From: Plasmodium coatneyi
Taxonomy: Eukaryota; Apicomplexa; Aconoidasida; Haemosporida; Plasmodiidae
Assembly: GCF_001680005.1 (NCBI RefSeq)
Contig: NC_033569.1
Location: forward strand, 744,001-808,000
Direction of reading: 5' to 3'
DNA length: 64,000 nt
A program made the translations under genes and the position numbers. This document shows, piece after piece, positions 1-10,897 of the stretch. The first letter of the stretch is position 1. Every line of letters begins with the position of its first letter. The notes below the pieces were generated by a model. The model worked only from the letters and a program-made list of their open reading frames with translations, made no database searches and was not told the DNA's origin.

Positions 1-934
1 GAACGAAAGGGGTAAAAAAGGAAACGTGGAAAAAGTAATCAGCAAAACGTGCAGGTAAGGGTACGTGTATGGATGAAGGGCGACCCCCCTTTTTCTGTGC
101 GCCCAGCGAACTTGTTTTGCAAGGAGATACAGGAAACTGGGCAAAATGGCATACTGTGCAGGTAGCCGTACCCCTTTCCAATTCCCCAGAATGGGAATAC
201 ACTCCTTCCTTCACGAGGGTGATGAAGCAAGCCTTAATTCCCCCTCCCGCAGTTGTTATAAAAGAAAAAAAAAATTGCAAAATAGTGCGGAGAAAACTAG
301 TGTACCCACACGAGCAGCATATGCCAGGAAGGCTCGATCGTATAATTTCCCCACCTTTTGCTTTCACCAAAATGGGCGTTATACATGTGTAGGAATAAAA
401 GTTTCCTAAGAATACGCCCCAAAGGGATCATCAAATGAAGTGGTGGAATATTCTTTTTAAGTAAAAAGTCTACTTGGGGTGTATCCCAGTTTTTGTGTTC
501 ACATACACAACAGTGTTGTATCATAGGGTGTGGGGAAGGAATGAGGACAAAAAAAAAAAAAAAATAAAAGAATGAGTGCTAAAACGTAACTGCATATGCA
601 AATTCGTTCCGACTTATTATCCCATTTTTCGCATCGATTGTTTTTCCGGATGGGGCCCTGTAAGGTGGGAGTGTTCCCATCACACGGATGTAAATTGTCG
701 CGTGGGGGAAATTACTGCACTTTCCTAAAATGCAGCTCTGTCGAAGTGCCAACTTTTGCTTTCCCTTTTGGTTACTTACACCACGAAAGCAGTTCCATCA
801 TTTTTCATAACCACCTCGATTGTAGAGAGGAGGAGGGAACAAATGTGGCAGAAGCGCTTTTGCATGCCCACGCTGGTGGTTCCCTGGCTTAGTATGTGTG
901 CTTGTTGCCCTCCAGTGGGGTCATCTGAACTGGG
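1..934. other. No gene seen at left edge
   Basis: I see no supported gene here. The stretch holds short open frames without splice or family support, and a poly-A run near 549-564. Its right part is the 3' flank of the minus-strand UBL5 gene. A gene cut off by the window edge cannot be excluded. Confidence 0.5.
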
Positions 935-1267
935 TCAGTTGTAATATAGCTCGAGACTCATGCCGTCTTTAATTTCGTAGTCTTGCAAAGTGATGTGGTC
1001 CTTGTAAATGGTGTACCATTTTTGTATTCGTATTTTGTCCGCCCTGGTTCCTGCACGGGTGGTGGTTAACATAGTGGTGAAAGGAACAAGCTGTGATTAC
1101 CTTGTCAGGGGAGTCAGCCACGCAATCGCTAACGACTGCATGCGAACGAAGAAGATCTTACCTGTTTGTGCCGCCACGAGCTTCTTCAAATCCCCGATGG
1201 TGTCATCCGGGTTGCACTTCACGCGTATTTTCTTCCCCAGCCGGTCGTTCAGTATTATTTCAATCAT
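935..1267 (-). CDS. UBL5: Ubiquitin-like protein 5 (Hub1), two exons
   Basis: The coding sequence joins 1162-1267 and 935-1050 on the minus strand and gives 73 residues, exactly the usual UBL5/Hub1 length. Exon 1 begins [18 protein letters not shown] and ends in codon phase 1 at a GTAAGA donor; exon 2 follows a GTGCAG acceptor and reads [20 protein letters not shown] before ending in LELYYN. The C-terminal double tyrosine without a diglycine tail is typical of Hub1, which is not conjugated like ubiquitin. In yeast and animals Hub1/UBL5 binds the spliceosome protein Snu66 and affects splice-site use, so a nuclear splicing role is expected here by family knowledge. The gene is too short for most ORF scans. 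The reading frame, length and motif order leave little doubt about identity. Confidence 0.95.
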
Positions 1268-1724
1268 CTTTCCGCTCGAAGGTGGTAGGTGGGCAGAGTT
1301 CGCAAGTACTTATTCAGCGGAGTGAGGTTCTATGTATGCTCAGCTGCAGGTGCACTTAGTTGGACGTGCTTAATGAGGAACATAAGGGGGGGAGCCTTCA
1401 CCAGTGTCTTCACCTTCAAGTGAAGTTTAACAAATCCCCTGTTGTGACTCCACGCGGGTTCAGTTTTTCGCGTTTATCCGCGAGATGTAGTCTTCCCTCG
1501 TGGGGATAAAAAAAGGCAAAACAGGATCGGCAAAGCGGAAGCCACAAAATGGGAATAATTGGGCCAGGAAAAAAAGAAAACCTTACCGATGTAGCGATGG
1601 GGCCAAGAAAAAAAAGGGAACTTCAAATGGGTTTCGCAACCCGTGTAGGGGGCAAACGTTAGAGAGTAAAAATGCTTATATTCTCACCAAACGGTGGAAT
1701 AATTGGGGCTTCGCAGCACTAAAT

Positions 1725-1757
<33 letters not shown>

Positions 1758-2839
1758 CTGAACGGGTCATATTTTTTTACAACAATTTATGGCAGCCATT
1801 TCTGAAGTGCCTAAACGGGAGAGCGCTGCTTAGGAAAGGCAACTCCAACAGGGGGCTATGTAGGACAATTTCTTTCGCTTTCAATATGGTTTACTAATAC
1901 CGTTCTATTTTGTTCTTTTTTGGAGGGACTGCTATATTTTTTCCCCATGGAATATGCTTATTACGCATAGGTATATGCCCCCCCTCTGTACGATTTCATT
2001 TTAACTTAAACAACGCGGCCCCTAATTGAACTGTCCCAATTGTACGTTATATGCTGTTACGTACGCGGCATGTACGTTACGGGAGGGAAACTGCTTTGGA
2101 GGGTTGTCACCCCATTGGTCATTTTGACTACGTAGAAATTGCAGAAAGAAAAATAAAAACACCCCTGTAAATACATCAATTTGCATGCATTCTCAGGAGA
2201 AAAACGCCACCTGCACGTGGTACACAAGTTGAGCTAATTCTATTGTAGAATGTATTTTTTTTTTTTTTTGAAAAAAATTCTCCTCGCGGTGAAAAAATAG
2301 GGGGGAAACACACCTTTGTGAGCCCACCAAAATGGTGTTAGCGACATGGCGTACATTTACCCCCTCTTCTTAGAAAATGTCGATAACATAAATAATTTAG
2401 GCAAAATGAGGAAGTTTCATTTCGTTGAAAAAGGTTTGTTCTGGGTCCAACGGGTGAGCCTTCTCTCCATGTGTGATGTAATGTGCATGAGGGGGAGGAT
2501 GTGTCCTTCCGTTGCACATACAAGGAAACGACGAAGTTAATATGTGAATAGGTGAAAAAGCGACAACGTGAGGATGTGAATAAAAAAAAAAGCGACGTGA
2601 ATGCAAAACGTTGGAGCACACGCCACTGTGTTGCTGAAATGCAAGCTGAGTGGGCGTCCCGCTAACCGGCGTTCACAAACGCTTCGCACACACCTGTCCC
2701 TTCTCCAATCGCTGCTGTAAACGCAGGTTCCAGGTTTCCACATAGATGAAGAAGCGGATGTGCACACGAATATGCACATGCATACGCGTATAAACCGTCG
2801 TGGGAACTTACAGCCCTGCACAGTCAAAGCGGGGATGCG
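1268..2839. other. Intergenic, homopolymer-rich
   Basis: This stretch lies upstream of UBL5 and downstream of the TMEM205-like gene, both on the minus strand. It contains a 31-base poly-T run at 1727-1757 and another T run near 2255-2270. Open frames here are short, lysine- or phenylalanine-rich and show no family signature. I see no gene. Confidence 0.5.
1727..1757. repeat. Poly-T tract (31 T)
   Basis: An uninterrupted run of 31 T, the longest homopolymer I noticed in the window. Such poly(dA:dT) tracts are common between Plasmodium genes and tend to exclude nucleosomes; length is also prone to sequencing error. Confidence 0.9.
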
Positions 2840-3659
2840 TTACGTAAAAATGTAGGGAGTCAGGCCGAAGAAGGAAATGTACAGGGAGAGGAGAGACAAC
2901 CCATGGTATATGTGGAAGTCTTTCTTGTTCTTCCTAATCTCGGCAAGGGTATTTCCACTCTTGGGGTTCTTAATCAACTCATGATATAAGCTCTCCTTCT
3001 GTATTTTCAAACTGTGAACTTTATTCTGGAGGAACAAATTATTTAACAAGCAGGACAAGGCAACAACGGTGGAGCTGATCCTCAGCTGCATGTTGTGGTT
3101 TGCCAATTTAACCGTGGACAATAGGAGTATGCCAGAGAAGAGAGTAGATAAACCAAAAAAGAATTGGAAATCTTCTCTTCTTCTAATAAAATCTCCTTCC
3201 GATTTTTTCATTTCTTCTAGCTGTTTTTTTGCCTCTTCTGCATTTTCGGGGACGGGCATTCGCTTTATGTTCTTCAGGCTCCTAACCAAACCAACTTCGG
3301 AGAAGAAGGTCAACCAGAATGTCGACCCGAAGAGGTAACCCCAACTTACGTTTAGCAACGGTCTCAGGACTTGCGGGTTATTCATGAGCAGCTTGGGGAA
3401 AATCGAGAGGACAAGGCTCGAGAGGCCTGCACGGGAAGAAGGGGGCAGAGAAGAATAAACCATAAGGAGTGGAGAAACGGTGGGGCCCCCGAAGGGTCAG
3501 CGCGGTGAAAGCATTTCGCTGGTAAGTAAAAACGCTCGGCTCGTAAGCGCCCCTTAAAATGGGCTTCAAATCGGGGAGGTCTCTTAAGCCTATTTGTGTT
3601 CGGGCTTTCTAACCTGCTATGCTCGTTACGCATCGGAGGTGGCTCACAGCGGCTCCCAT
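2840..3659 (-). CDS. TMEM205-like membrane protein (DUF4149), two exons
   Basis: The coding sequence joins 3614-3659 (exon 1) and 2840-3426 (exon 2) on the minus strand, 210 residues. Exon 1 starts MGAAVSHLRCVTSIA, ends in phase 1 at a GTTAGA donor, and fits the GTGCAG acceptor before exon 2, so the frame is kept. Family evidence is the N-terminal SWGYLFGSTFWLTFFSEVGL segment, two central hydrophobic segments (FGLSTLFSGILLLSTV and an adjacent one), a charged loop, and the C-terminal block KNKKDFHIYHGLSLLSLYIS, which resembles the FRYHGLSSL end of animal TMEM205. Four membrane spans are likely. Human TMEM205 is linked to secretory traffic and platinum-drug resistance; the role in Plasmodium is unknown. 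Unspliced reading from an upstream in-frame start inside the intron is less likely. Confidence 0.8.
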
Positions 3660-4554
3660 TTTGTACTTCTTTTCTGATGTAGCGTTTAGGCGGTTACTCG
3701 TGGGTAACAATGGTTTGCGTTGGTTTGTAGCAGTTCGGTGATCCTTTACCCCTTAGTCGCAATTTCGTGGCCTGTCGCGGGGGCCTCCTCACAATCTTAT
3801 ATCACTGGTTAGTCGCCCTAGTGAGGGGAAGCTTAACTGCAAATTCGATTCAGTAAAAAAAAGAAAAAAGCGCTTCCAATTCGTGGAAAAGGGTCTTCAA
3901 AATTGGCAAAAAAAAAAAAAAAGAAAAAAAGAAACTATGATTGGCGTTCCCTCCAGTGGGTAACAGGCGTAAGAAGTCACATGAATAAAAAAAAAAAAAA
4001 AAAAAAATTCAAAACTTTTCAAAAAAAACTCCCAAAAAAAAACTCTCAAAAAGGCGCTTCCAATTGCAGCATTTTAAGATATTTCAATGCCCCTGCGTGG
4101 GTGCAAAAGGAAGAAAAAAATTACTGCCAAAAGAGAGTCACTTTAATTTTAAAGAACAATAAAGGGATAGCCCACTATGGTAGCGGAACCCGTATAAGCG
4201 CGCATCGCTCACTCGGTATGTACGCATCCCTTTAAGGTTGTCCCATCCTCCGAAGGTTCAGCGCTTCTTTTGTTTTAAGTTATTTTTCTTTTTCTATTTA
4301 AGATTGTAGCTTTTTTTTTTTTTTTTTTTTTTTTTCTGAAAAATTGCGCACAAGGTGGCTTCTTGCCAAAATAATATGAACAATTTGAAGAACATGTATT
4401 GAACAGGTCAAGCCGCGCCGTTTGAAAATCGCCTGAACAGGTCATTTTTTTTTTTTTTTTCTTTTGCCCAAAAATTATGCACAACGGTGGTTTTTTTGCA
4501 AAAGTAATAGGAACTATGTGAACAAGTTAGCTGTGCTGTTGAAAATCGCCTGAA

Positions 4555-4586
<32 letters not shown>

Positions 4587-6104
4587 CCCATTTGACAAAA
4601 TGGCTAGTGAAAAATACTTTGCACAAAAATGAACAGACTGCGGAGGATCATAGGATGGGTGGAAATGCAAGGAAGTTAATAGAATGAGGTGATTTCTAGG
4701 TCTGTCATCCCCATGTGTCCTCCCAAATGGCTCACTCACGCATTACGCTGTGCAGACAAATGTGGAGGTCACGTTAGGAAAGCACACGTGTAAACGGCCG
4801 ATGAGCAAACCGAATGTTCATTGTGCGAATAATGACCATGGATAGACCGCTTGGCGGGGGCAAAGCTTTACCGTGTTGGACGGAGCCACATAACCTTGAC
4901 AGCGTCATGGAAAGGGGGGGAACGACAAATCATGGCAAGAGGAATGCCCCTCACAAATCTATCAGGCACGGTGAGGATGTATCCCCTTGGGGCGAATGAA
5001 TGGAACGTATATTTCCGCGTAGTGTTTTTCCCCCTCCCACGCTGGGGGAGAAAACTCTCTGCAAAACGTCACCCATTAGTGTGCATATGTGAATCGAAAA
5101 GAGGGGAGGAATGTTTGTGATCCGAGAAGGTTTGAATAGCCATCTGAATAATCCCTTGTTTTTTTTTTCCTTCTTTTCTGTTACCTTGACGGGCTATACA
5201 TGGCATGATTATTTTTTTCTTTTTTTTAATTTTTTTATTGGTACTTTGCTAAATATGATAAAGTACACATCCCACTTGATGAATGTTTATTTTTCTCATC
5301 AACATATGGACGAAGCAATTTAGAGAGAGCAAATCCGAAATAATTACACACAGTTTGAGCTATATACACATTATGTGATGCTTCGGATTTTTTTTAAATT
5401 TCCCGCCACCCCTAAATAATATTTTGATGTGTATTCAAAAGATTGATAGTTTCCTCAATTGGTTGAATGAAAAGGGAAGACCATCATTACAACTTGTTCT
5501 GTTTTCTATGAAGCATTTATTATTTACTCATTTTATTTATTTATTTATTTTTTTTTTTTTGTTACGGACGCAATTTTTACATTTATGAATATCCACGTGT
5601 GGAATTAATCCGAATAGCTTTTTGCACATTTTATGCAATGTTAAAAGTGAGCATGTTTAAGAGAAAAATTCATTTGATCAAATTAACATGCTCAGTATAT
5701 CGGACTTTTTGGTGCGCTACGAATGTATCAATAATGTGCATAACATGTGTGTGTTTTCCCTTTGGGACTTTTCTTTCTTTTTTTTTTTTTTATTTGTTAG
5801 ACTTTTTCTGTGTTCATTTATAAACATTTCCCCATTTGGATGAACATAATTTCGCTTGTTGCAAATGCTTGAGGGTAATTTTACTTTTACATTTTTTCCA
5901 AATGACATTTTGACAACTATAAATTATGCATAATTTGCAAACGCAAAAATATTAATCCCCTTTGGAAGATATTTTTTTGTGAATGTGCAAACTTATCCCA
6001 ATGAGATCACCAAACTATTGTTAATTTATTTTCAATTTCTCCTTTTTTTTACCTTTTGGAAATATTTAAAAAAGTTCCTAAACTTATTAACATATATGCC
6101 AAAA
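3660..6104. other. Gene-poor region upstream of first MSP3 gene
   Basis: About 2.4 kb without a convincing gene. The left half is crowded with poly-A and poly-T runs, including an imperfectly repeated poly-T unit annotated separately at 4300-4625. The right half (5140-6104) is AT-rich and is the likely promoter and 5' untranslated region of the MSP3-family gene that starts at 6105. An in-frame upstream ATG at 5979 exists but would add 42 residues before the signal peptide. Confidence 0.5.
4300..4625. repeat. Imperfect tandem unit with poly-T spacers
   Basis: Two diverged copies of a unit of about 120 bases follow one another. Each has a T run, then an AAATT(G/A)(C/T)GCACAA-like stretch, a GTGG(C/T)TT core, AATAATATGAAC or AATAGGAAC, and ends GTTGAAAATCGCCTGAACAG or close to it. 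The ends GAAAATCGCCTGAACAG occur near 4420-4437 and 4538-4556. A third partial copy after a T run at 4558-4586 keeps only the GCACAAAAATGAACAG part. No coding function is evident. Confidence 0.65.
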
Positions 6105-9100
6105 ATGAGGCAAATTTTCGGCACTACACTTTTTGTGCTCTTCGTAAATTTATACATACACCAGAATAATGTTGTGAGCAACGAAATTGTTAATTTTAAA
6201 AATACCAACTTGAGGAACGGCTGGACAGGTAAAGACATCACTCTGCAGGGTGAAGAAGACGGAGATAAGGAAACGGAAGGACAGGAAAACAATCCAGTGC
6301 AAGAAACATCTAATGCTGAAAAACAGAAGCAAATTAAAAAAGCTAACGAAGCAAAAGAAAAAGCTCTCAAGGATCAAAAAGAAACAGAAGATGAAGTGAA
6401 AAAAGTACTAGAAGCACTAGATAAAGTAAAAGAAACAGAAGAAGAAATTAAGAAAGCAGTGCAGAAATTAAAAGAAGTAGCAGAAGGAGCGAAGGAAAAA
6501 GTGAAAACAGAGGCAAACAAAGCAAAAGAGAGAGCAGAGGAAGCATCAAAGGTAGCAACATCATCTACTATGGCATATTTTCACGCAAGTATTGCTGAAA
6601 AGGCAAAAAATGAGGTGACAGTAGAAAAAGAAAGGGCTAAAAAGGTAGCCGAAATAGCACAGCATGTTGTAAAAGCATATGAAGCGAAAAAGGAGGCAGA
6701 GGAGGCACAGAAAGAAACAGACGATGAAGTGAAAAAAGTAGTAGATGCAGCAGAAAAAGTAAAAGGAGAAAAAGGAGAAAAAAAAGAAAAAGAAAAAGAA
6801 GAAATAGAGAATGCATTGAACGAATTAAAAAAAGTAGCAGAAACAGCGAAGGAAAAAGCAAAAGAAGAAGCAGAAAAAGCAAAGAAAGCAGCAACAGACG
6901 AGGCAAAAAAAGCACAAGAAGAAGCAAAGAAAGCAGAAACAGACGGGGCAGAAAAAGCACAAGAAGAAGCAAAAGATGCGGGTACATCTACTGTGGCTGG
7001 TGTCTACGCAAATAAGGCTGAAGAGGCAAAAGATGTTGTGAAGAAAGCAAGTGAAAAGGCTAAAAAGGTAGCCGAAATAGCACAGCATGTTGTAAAAGCA
7101 TATGAAGCGAAAAAGGAGGTAGAAGAAGCACAAGAAAAAGCAGAAAAGGCTAAGAAAATAACACAATGGATTAAGAATGCAGTTACTCCGAATAATGCAG
7201 CAACAAATTCTGTGGGAAAACCTGAAGACCAAAAAACAGAAGAAGAAACGGAAAGGTGGAAAACAGCTAAGAGTGTAATACAAGCACTTGAAAAGATAAA
7301 GGTAGCACTGGAAATTATAGAAAAAAATAAATATGAAGCAACTAAAGCAACTGAAGCTGCAATAAAAACTGCAATTGAAGCTGCAGCGGAAGCTAAAGAT
7401 AATGCTGAAGAAGAGAATGCAATAATAGACCAAACAAAGGTAACTAATATAGAAAAACATGCTAAGGAAGCAATAAAAGCAGCGGAGGAAGCCAAGAAAT
7501 CAAGTGCGGAAGCACAAATACAAGCAGGAATAGCAAGAATTCAATTCTTATTAAAGGAAGCAAAAATAGCAGCAGAGGAAGCTGCATTAGCAAAAAAAAA
7601 GACGGATGAATTAGCAAGAATGGCAACATCAGCCAATGTGCCTAAAAACACAGCAACAGAAAAGGCAACTGAAGCAAATACGAAGGCACAAGAAATAGAA
7701 GCTTTATTAAAAGAAATAGAAAACATAGAAAAAGAAAATAAACCATTAGAAAAACTAGGGGAAGCTAAAGAAAAAGTGCAGGAAGCAAAGAAGGCAAGAG
7801 GAGTAGCGAAAAAAGCAAAAGAAGAAGCAGAAATAGCTGTATCAGTTGCACGAGTGCATGTAGCGAAACAGGAAGCAACCAGGTTAGTGCAGGTAGCTCA
7901 TGATGAAAAAAAGAAAGCAAAAGAGGCTGTACAAACAGCGGAAAATGCAAAAGAGGTAGCAGAAAATGCAAAAAAGGCAACAGAGAAAGTATCTGAAAAA
8001 GTAGAAAATGTACCCGAAATAGTGGAGGCTGTAGAATCTGCAACAGAAGAAATAAAAAATGCGGAAGCACAAGAAAAAAAAGCTGAAATGGAAGCAATCG
8101 ATGCAGCACAGGAAGCAGACACATTAGAATATCAATTATTAATGGTAACAGAAGCAGCCAATAAAGTAAAAGGAGCAGAAGGAAATAATATAACAACTAT
8201 ATTCAAAGAAGCACAAGATAAAGCATTAGAAGCGGTGAAACAAGCAGACCATAGAGCACTGGAAACATTAAATATAACGAAGAGAGCAATAGAGGCTTCT
8301 AAAGAAGCACAGAAAGCAGCAGAAATAGCAAAAGCACAAGCTGCAAAAGCAGAAGCATATAAAGCAATAGAAGATGTAAAAAAAGGGAAACAAAAAATAA
8401 AAGAATTAGCAATAAAAGTAAAGGATCCTGAAGTATCAGAAGAAGGAAAACAGGCAACTCAAGCGATAGAGAACGCAGCAAAAGCTGGAGTAGAGAAAGT
8501 AACAATTGAAGCAAAAAAAGCAAATGATGCAGCAGGTAATGCAAAAAAAGCAAGTACGCTGGAAGAAGCCAAAGCAGAAGCAATGAAAGCAATAGACGCT
8601 TCTAAAAAAGCAAAAAAAGGAGCAAGCATATACATAGATAAAACAGAATTCGAATACCTGAAACTGATAAAGCAAGACGTATTAGAACCATTGGACACAT
8701 CTGATGATGGAAGTGATGACGTAGTGGATAAAAATGAAGAAGTGACACAGGAAGTCGAAGATCCGGGAAGTAAAGAAAACAGTCCTGAAGACGATGAGGA
8801 TGAGGAGGATGGCAACGACCTATCAGAGGAAGAAGAAGTTGAAGACGAACTGGGAGATGAATTGGAGGACGAAGAAGAGGAGGAAGAGGAAGATGAAGAT
8901 GAGGAAGAAGTTGTAGAAGAAGTGACAAACAAATCAGAGGCGGAAGAAGGAAAGCCAGACAATGCTAACCAAGAAGAAGAAAAAGCGGAAGATAACCCAC
9001 CCTCTAGTGACACTCCGCATGAAGAACAGAATCCAAGTGTGCCATCCCCAGAACAAGGTGTCAAAATAGTAAGTGATAGCGGGGCCCAAGCGCTCCTCGC

Positions 9101-9248
9101 AAACAAGGATAAAAATGTTGTGGCGTTAAAAAAAGAAGCTGACAAAATAATAAAAAATATAATTAGCACAATTGACGGTGATACGGATGTCCTAGACACG
9201 CTGAAGGATTTCGCAAAAGATTTGAATCATTTAATTCTGAACTGGTAA
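6105..9248 (+). CDS. Merozoite surface protein 3 family, long alanine-rich paralog
   Basis: Single-exon gene of 1047 residues. I start it at the ATG at 6105 because MRQIFGTTLFVLFVNLYIHQ is a proper signal peptide; the in-frame ATG at 5979 would put 42 extra residues in front. After the signal comes the NLRNG motif that marks MSP3-family proteins in P. vivax and P. falciparum. The body (about residues 70-860) is rich in A, K and E in heptad-like spacing and should form long coiled coils, interrupted by short uncoiled stretches. An acidic low-complexity tail (about residues 870-960, runs of D and E) precedes a more conserved C-terminus ending LNHLILNW. There is no membrane anchor or GPI signal, as is usual for this family, which sits peripherally on the merozoite surface. 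Part of the coiled coil is duplicated in tandem (see findings). A shorter paralog follows 1.65 kb downstream. Confidence 0.9.
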   Translation: MRQIFGTTLFVLFVNLYIHQNNVVSNEIVNFKNTNLRNGWTGKDITLQGEEDGDKETEGQENNPVQETSNAEKQKQIKKANEAKEKALKDQKETEDEVKKVLEALDKVKETEEEIKKAVQKLKEVAEGAKEKVKTEANKAKERAEEASKVATSSTMAYFHASIAEKAKNEVTVEKERAKKVAEIAQHVVKAYEAKKEAEEAQKETDDEVKKVVDAAEKVKGEKGEKKEKEKEEIENALNELKKVAETAKEKAKEEAEKAKKAATDEAKKAQEEAKKAETDGAEKAQEEAKDAGTSTVAGVYANKAEEAKDVVKKASEKAKKVAEIAQHVVKAYEAKKEVEEAQEKAEKAKKITQWIKNAVTPNNAATNSVGKPEDQKTEEETERWKTAKSVIQALEKIKVALEIIEKNKYEATKATEAAIKTAIEAAAEAKDNAEEENAIIDQTKVTNIEKHAKEAIKAAEEAKKSSAEAQIQAGIARIQFLLKEAKIAAEEAALAKKKTDELARMATSANVPKNTATEKATEANTKAQEIEALLKEIENIEKENKPLEKLGEAKEKVQEAKKARGVAKKAKEEAEIAVSVARVHVAKQEATRLVQVAHDEKKKAKEAVQTAENAKEVAENAKKATEKVSEKVENVPEIVEAVESATEEIKNAEAQEKKAEMEAIDAAQEADTLEYQLLMVTEAANKVKGAEGNNITTIFKEAQDKALEAVKQADHRALETLNITKRAIEASKEAQKAAEIAKAQAAKAEAYKAIEDVKKGKQKIKELAIKVKDPEVSEEGKQATQAIENAAKAGVEKVTIEAKKANDAAGNAKKASTLEEAKAEAMKAIDASKKAKKGASIYIDKTEFEYLKLIKQDVLEPLDTSDDGSDDVVDKNEEVTQEVEDPGSKENSPEDDEDEEDGNDLSEEEEVEDELGDELEDEEEEEEEDEDEEEVVEEVTNKSEAEEGKPDNANQEEEKAEDNPPSSDTPHEEQNPSVPSPEQGVKIVSDSGAQALLANKDKNVVALKKEADKIIKNIISTIDGDTDVLDTLKDFAKDLNHLILNW
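6376..7119 (+). repeat. Internal tandem duplication in MSP3 coiled coil
   Basis: Two consecutive modules share the order TEDEVKKV or TDDEVKKV, then a VKE/VKG-rich helix, then LKEVAEGAKEK or LKKVAETAKEK, and end with AKKVAEIAQHVVKAYEAKKE. The last part is identical at DNA level over 62 bases (6635-6696 and 7058-7119), an offset of 423 bases or 141 codons. Earlier parts have diverged and gained low-complexity insertions. Confidence 0.85.
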
Positions 9249-10897
9249 AGAATTGCAAGTGCAATATTTTTCTTTTTTCAGCAATGCCATTAGCTATGTT
9301 TCCCTTTTGCCACTTTAAAAACTAACTCGAAGATGTCTACACTTATTGTTAGGCAAACTATGGAATAGCCTCCTTTGAGGGGAAAAGCAATTAAAAGGGG
9401 AGACTCCGAAAAGAGCCACTGACAGGAGTGCTCTTGGAGGACGCAACGGGGGAAGTCTCCTCCAAGCTTGGTACCCCTGCGAAGGGTGTAACAAAATGAG
9501 AAAAACTGCAAAAGTGCAGAAAAGATATCCTTGAATGTGTCGAAAGAAGAAATTTCTATTACAGGAAGTAATCTACCAAATGGCATCTGTTGTTGCGCAC
9601 ATGCTCTTATATGTACGTAAAATTGGTTGTCTTACCGCGTTTTAGCGGATTATTATAATGGTACCTTTTTTCGTTTTGTCTGCAAAAAGGAAGCCTCAGG
9701 GGAACTTCATTTTTGCGGTTTTCCTGAAGAGCTACTCCACGCAATAATCATCCCTCTCGCATTTTTTAAAAATTTATTTTTTTTTTTTTGGTAGTTTTCT
9801 ATTTTTTTTTTTGCGAAACAATTTAACCAAAACAGGGTAGTTACCAAATGAGGGGCAATCCCTCTCTACAAATGGGCCAAAAAAAATTCAAGCAAAACCT
9901 CTGTCCTTAGGTTTTTGTGCAACCGCTAGGGGAATATGAACCGTCTGTCTGTGGTTCCCCCCAAATTTTGCACATCATTTAGGTAGAAATATCTTTATGT
10001 AAAACAAGTGACATGATATTTTATTAAACAAATAAAAATAGCGCAAAAAGAGAAAAAAAAATCATAGAAATTCTTTTCCTTCAGATATTATACTATGTAT
10101 ATGTTTTTTTCTTCCGCGTCCCTCCTTGCACATATACCACGCCTTTACTTTACGCATACTGTAAGGGGGCAAAATGAACCCGTTAAAAATGTCTATGGAA
10201 CACGCACACAGTATATTATTAGAAAAAATACACATAAAATGGGGGGGCATTCACAGAAAAATTAATTTCATTGAAAGGGTGCATTTTCCGCTCGCAAGTG
10301 GGCACTACATGTAACCATTTAAAAGTGTTTCTCTCACTTTGAATATGTACACATTATATTATTACATATATACTTAAATATATATATTTTTTTTTTTCGT
10401 CGCTTCTCCAAAGTTGCTGCACCATTGACCATACGCGATTCAAAAAAATAATTCCGTTGCCATTTTAACTTGTTTGTTCTGCCCTTCCGATTAAAACATA
10501 CAATTTTTAATTTGCACATTTTGACCTACATTTTTTTAACTACATTTTTCACGTTGCACTTTCCAGTGTGCCACTCAAAAGGACGATTTAAAAGTCGCAG
10601 TTAAGAATTAACTTTTTCCGATGTGTACATTTTATAGTAACAACTGGCACCTTTCCATTTTTGCTCTTCCCTCTCTCAGCGCAGTTATTTTGTTCCAATC
10701 AATTTTGTTCTATTATATAGACACATAGGAAAGATAAACGAAACAGAAAGGGAAACATAATTTCCTCTTGAAGCAAAAATACGTCTTGTGAAATAGCACC
10801 CCAAGTGCTCACCTGCTGCTTTGTTTCATCCACATCAAAATAGGTCATTCTCCTTTTTTTTTTTTTTAAAAATTATACACATATAGACATATACATA
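9249..10897. other. Intergenic between the two MSP3 genes
   Basis: About 1.65 kb holding the 3' flank of the long MSP3 gene and the promoter of the short one. It is AT-rich, with T runs near 9776-9790 and 10388-10397, and has no open frame with a family signature. Confidence 0.55.

Noticed and set aside
1500..1805. 101-residue lysine-rich open frame
   Set aside because: It ends in a run of phenylalanines from a 31-base poly-T tract and has no conserved feature.
5623..5989. GTGCA motifs (5623-5627, 5736-5740, 5985-5989) upstream of MSP3 as AP2-I sites
   Set aside because: AP2-I is known to bind GTGCA, but a 5-base motif occurs this often by chance; no clustering beyond expectation.
5979..6104. 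Upstream in-frame start of the first MSP3 gene
   Set aside because: It would place 42 residues, including another hydrophobic stretch, before a complete signal peptide; the paralog starts directly with the signal peptide.
6637..9199. Long minus-strand open frames rich in F, L, S and C
   Set aside because: They mirror the biased alanine/lysine/glutamate codons of the plus-strand MSP3 gene and have no signature of their own.
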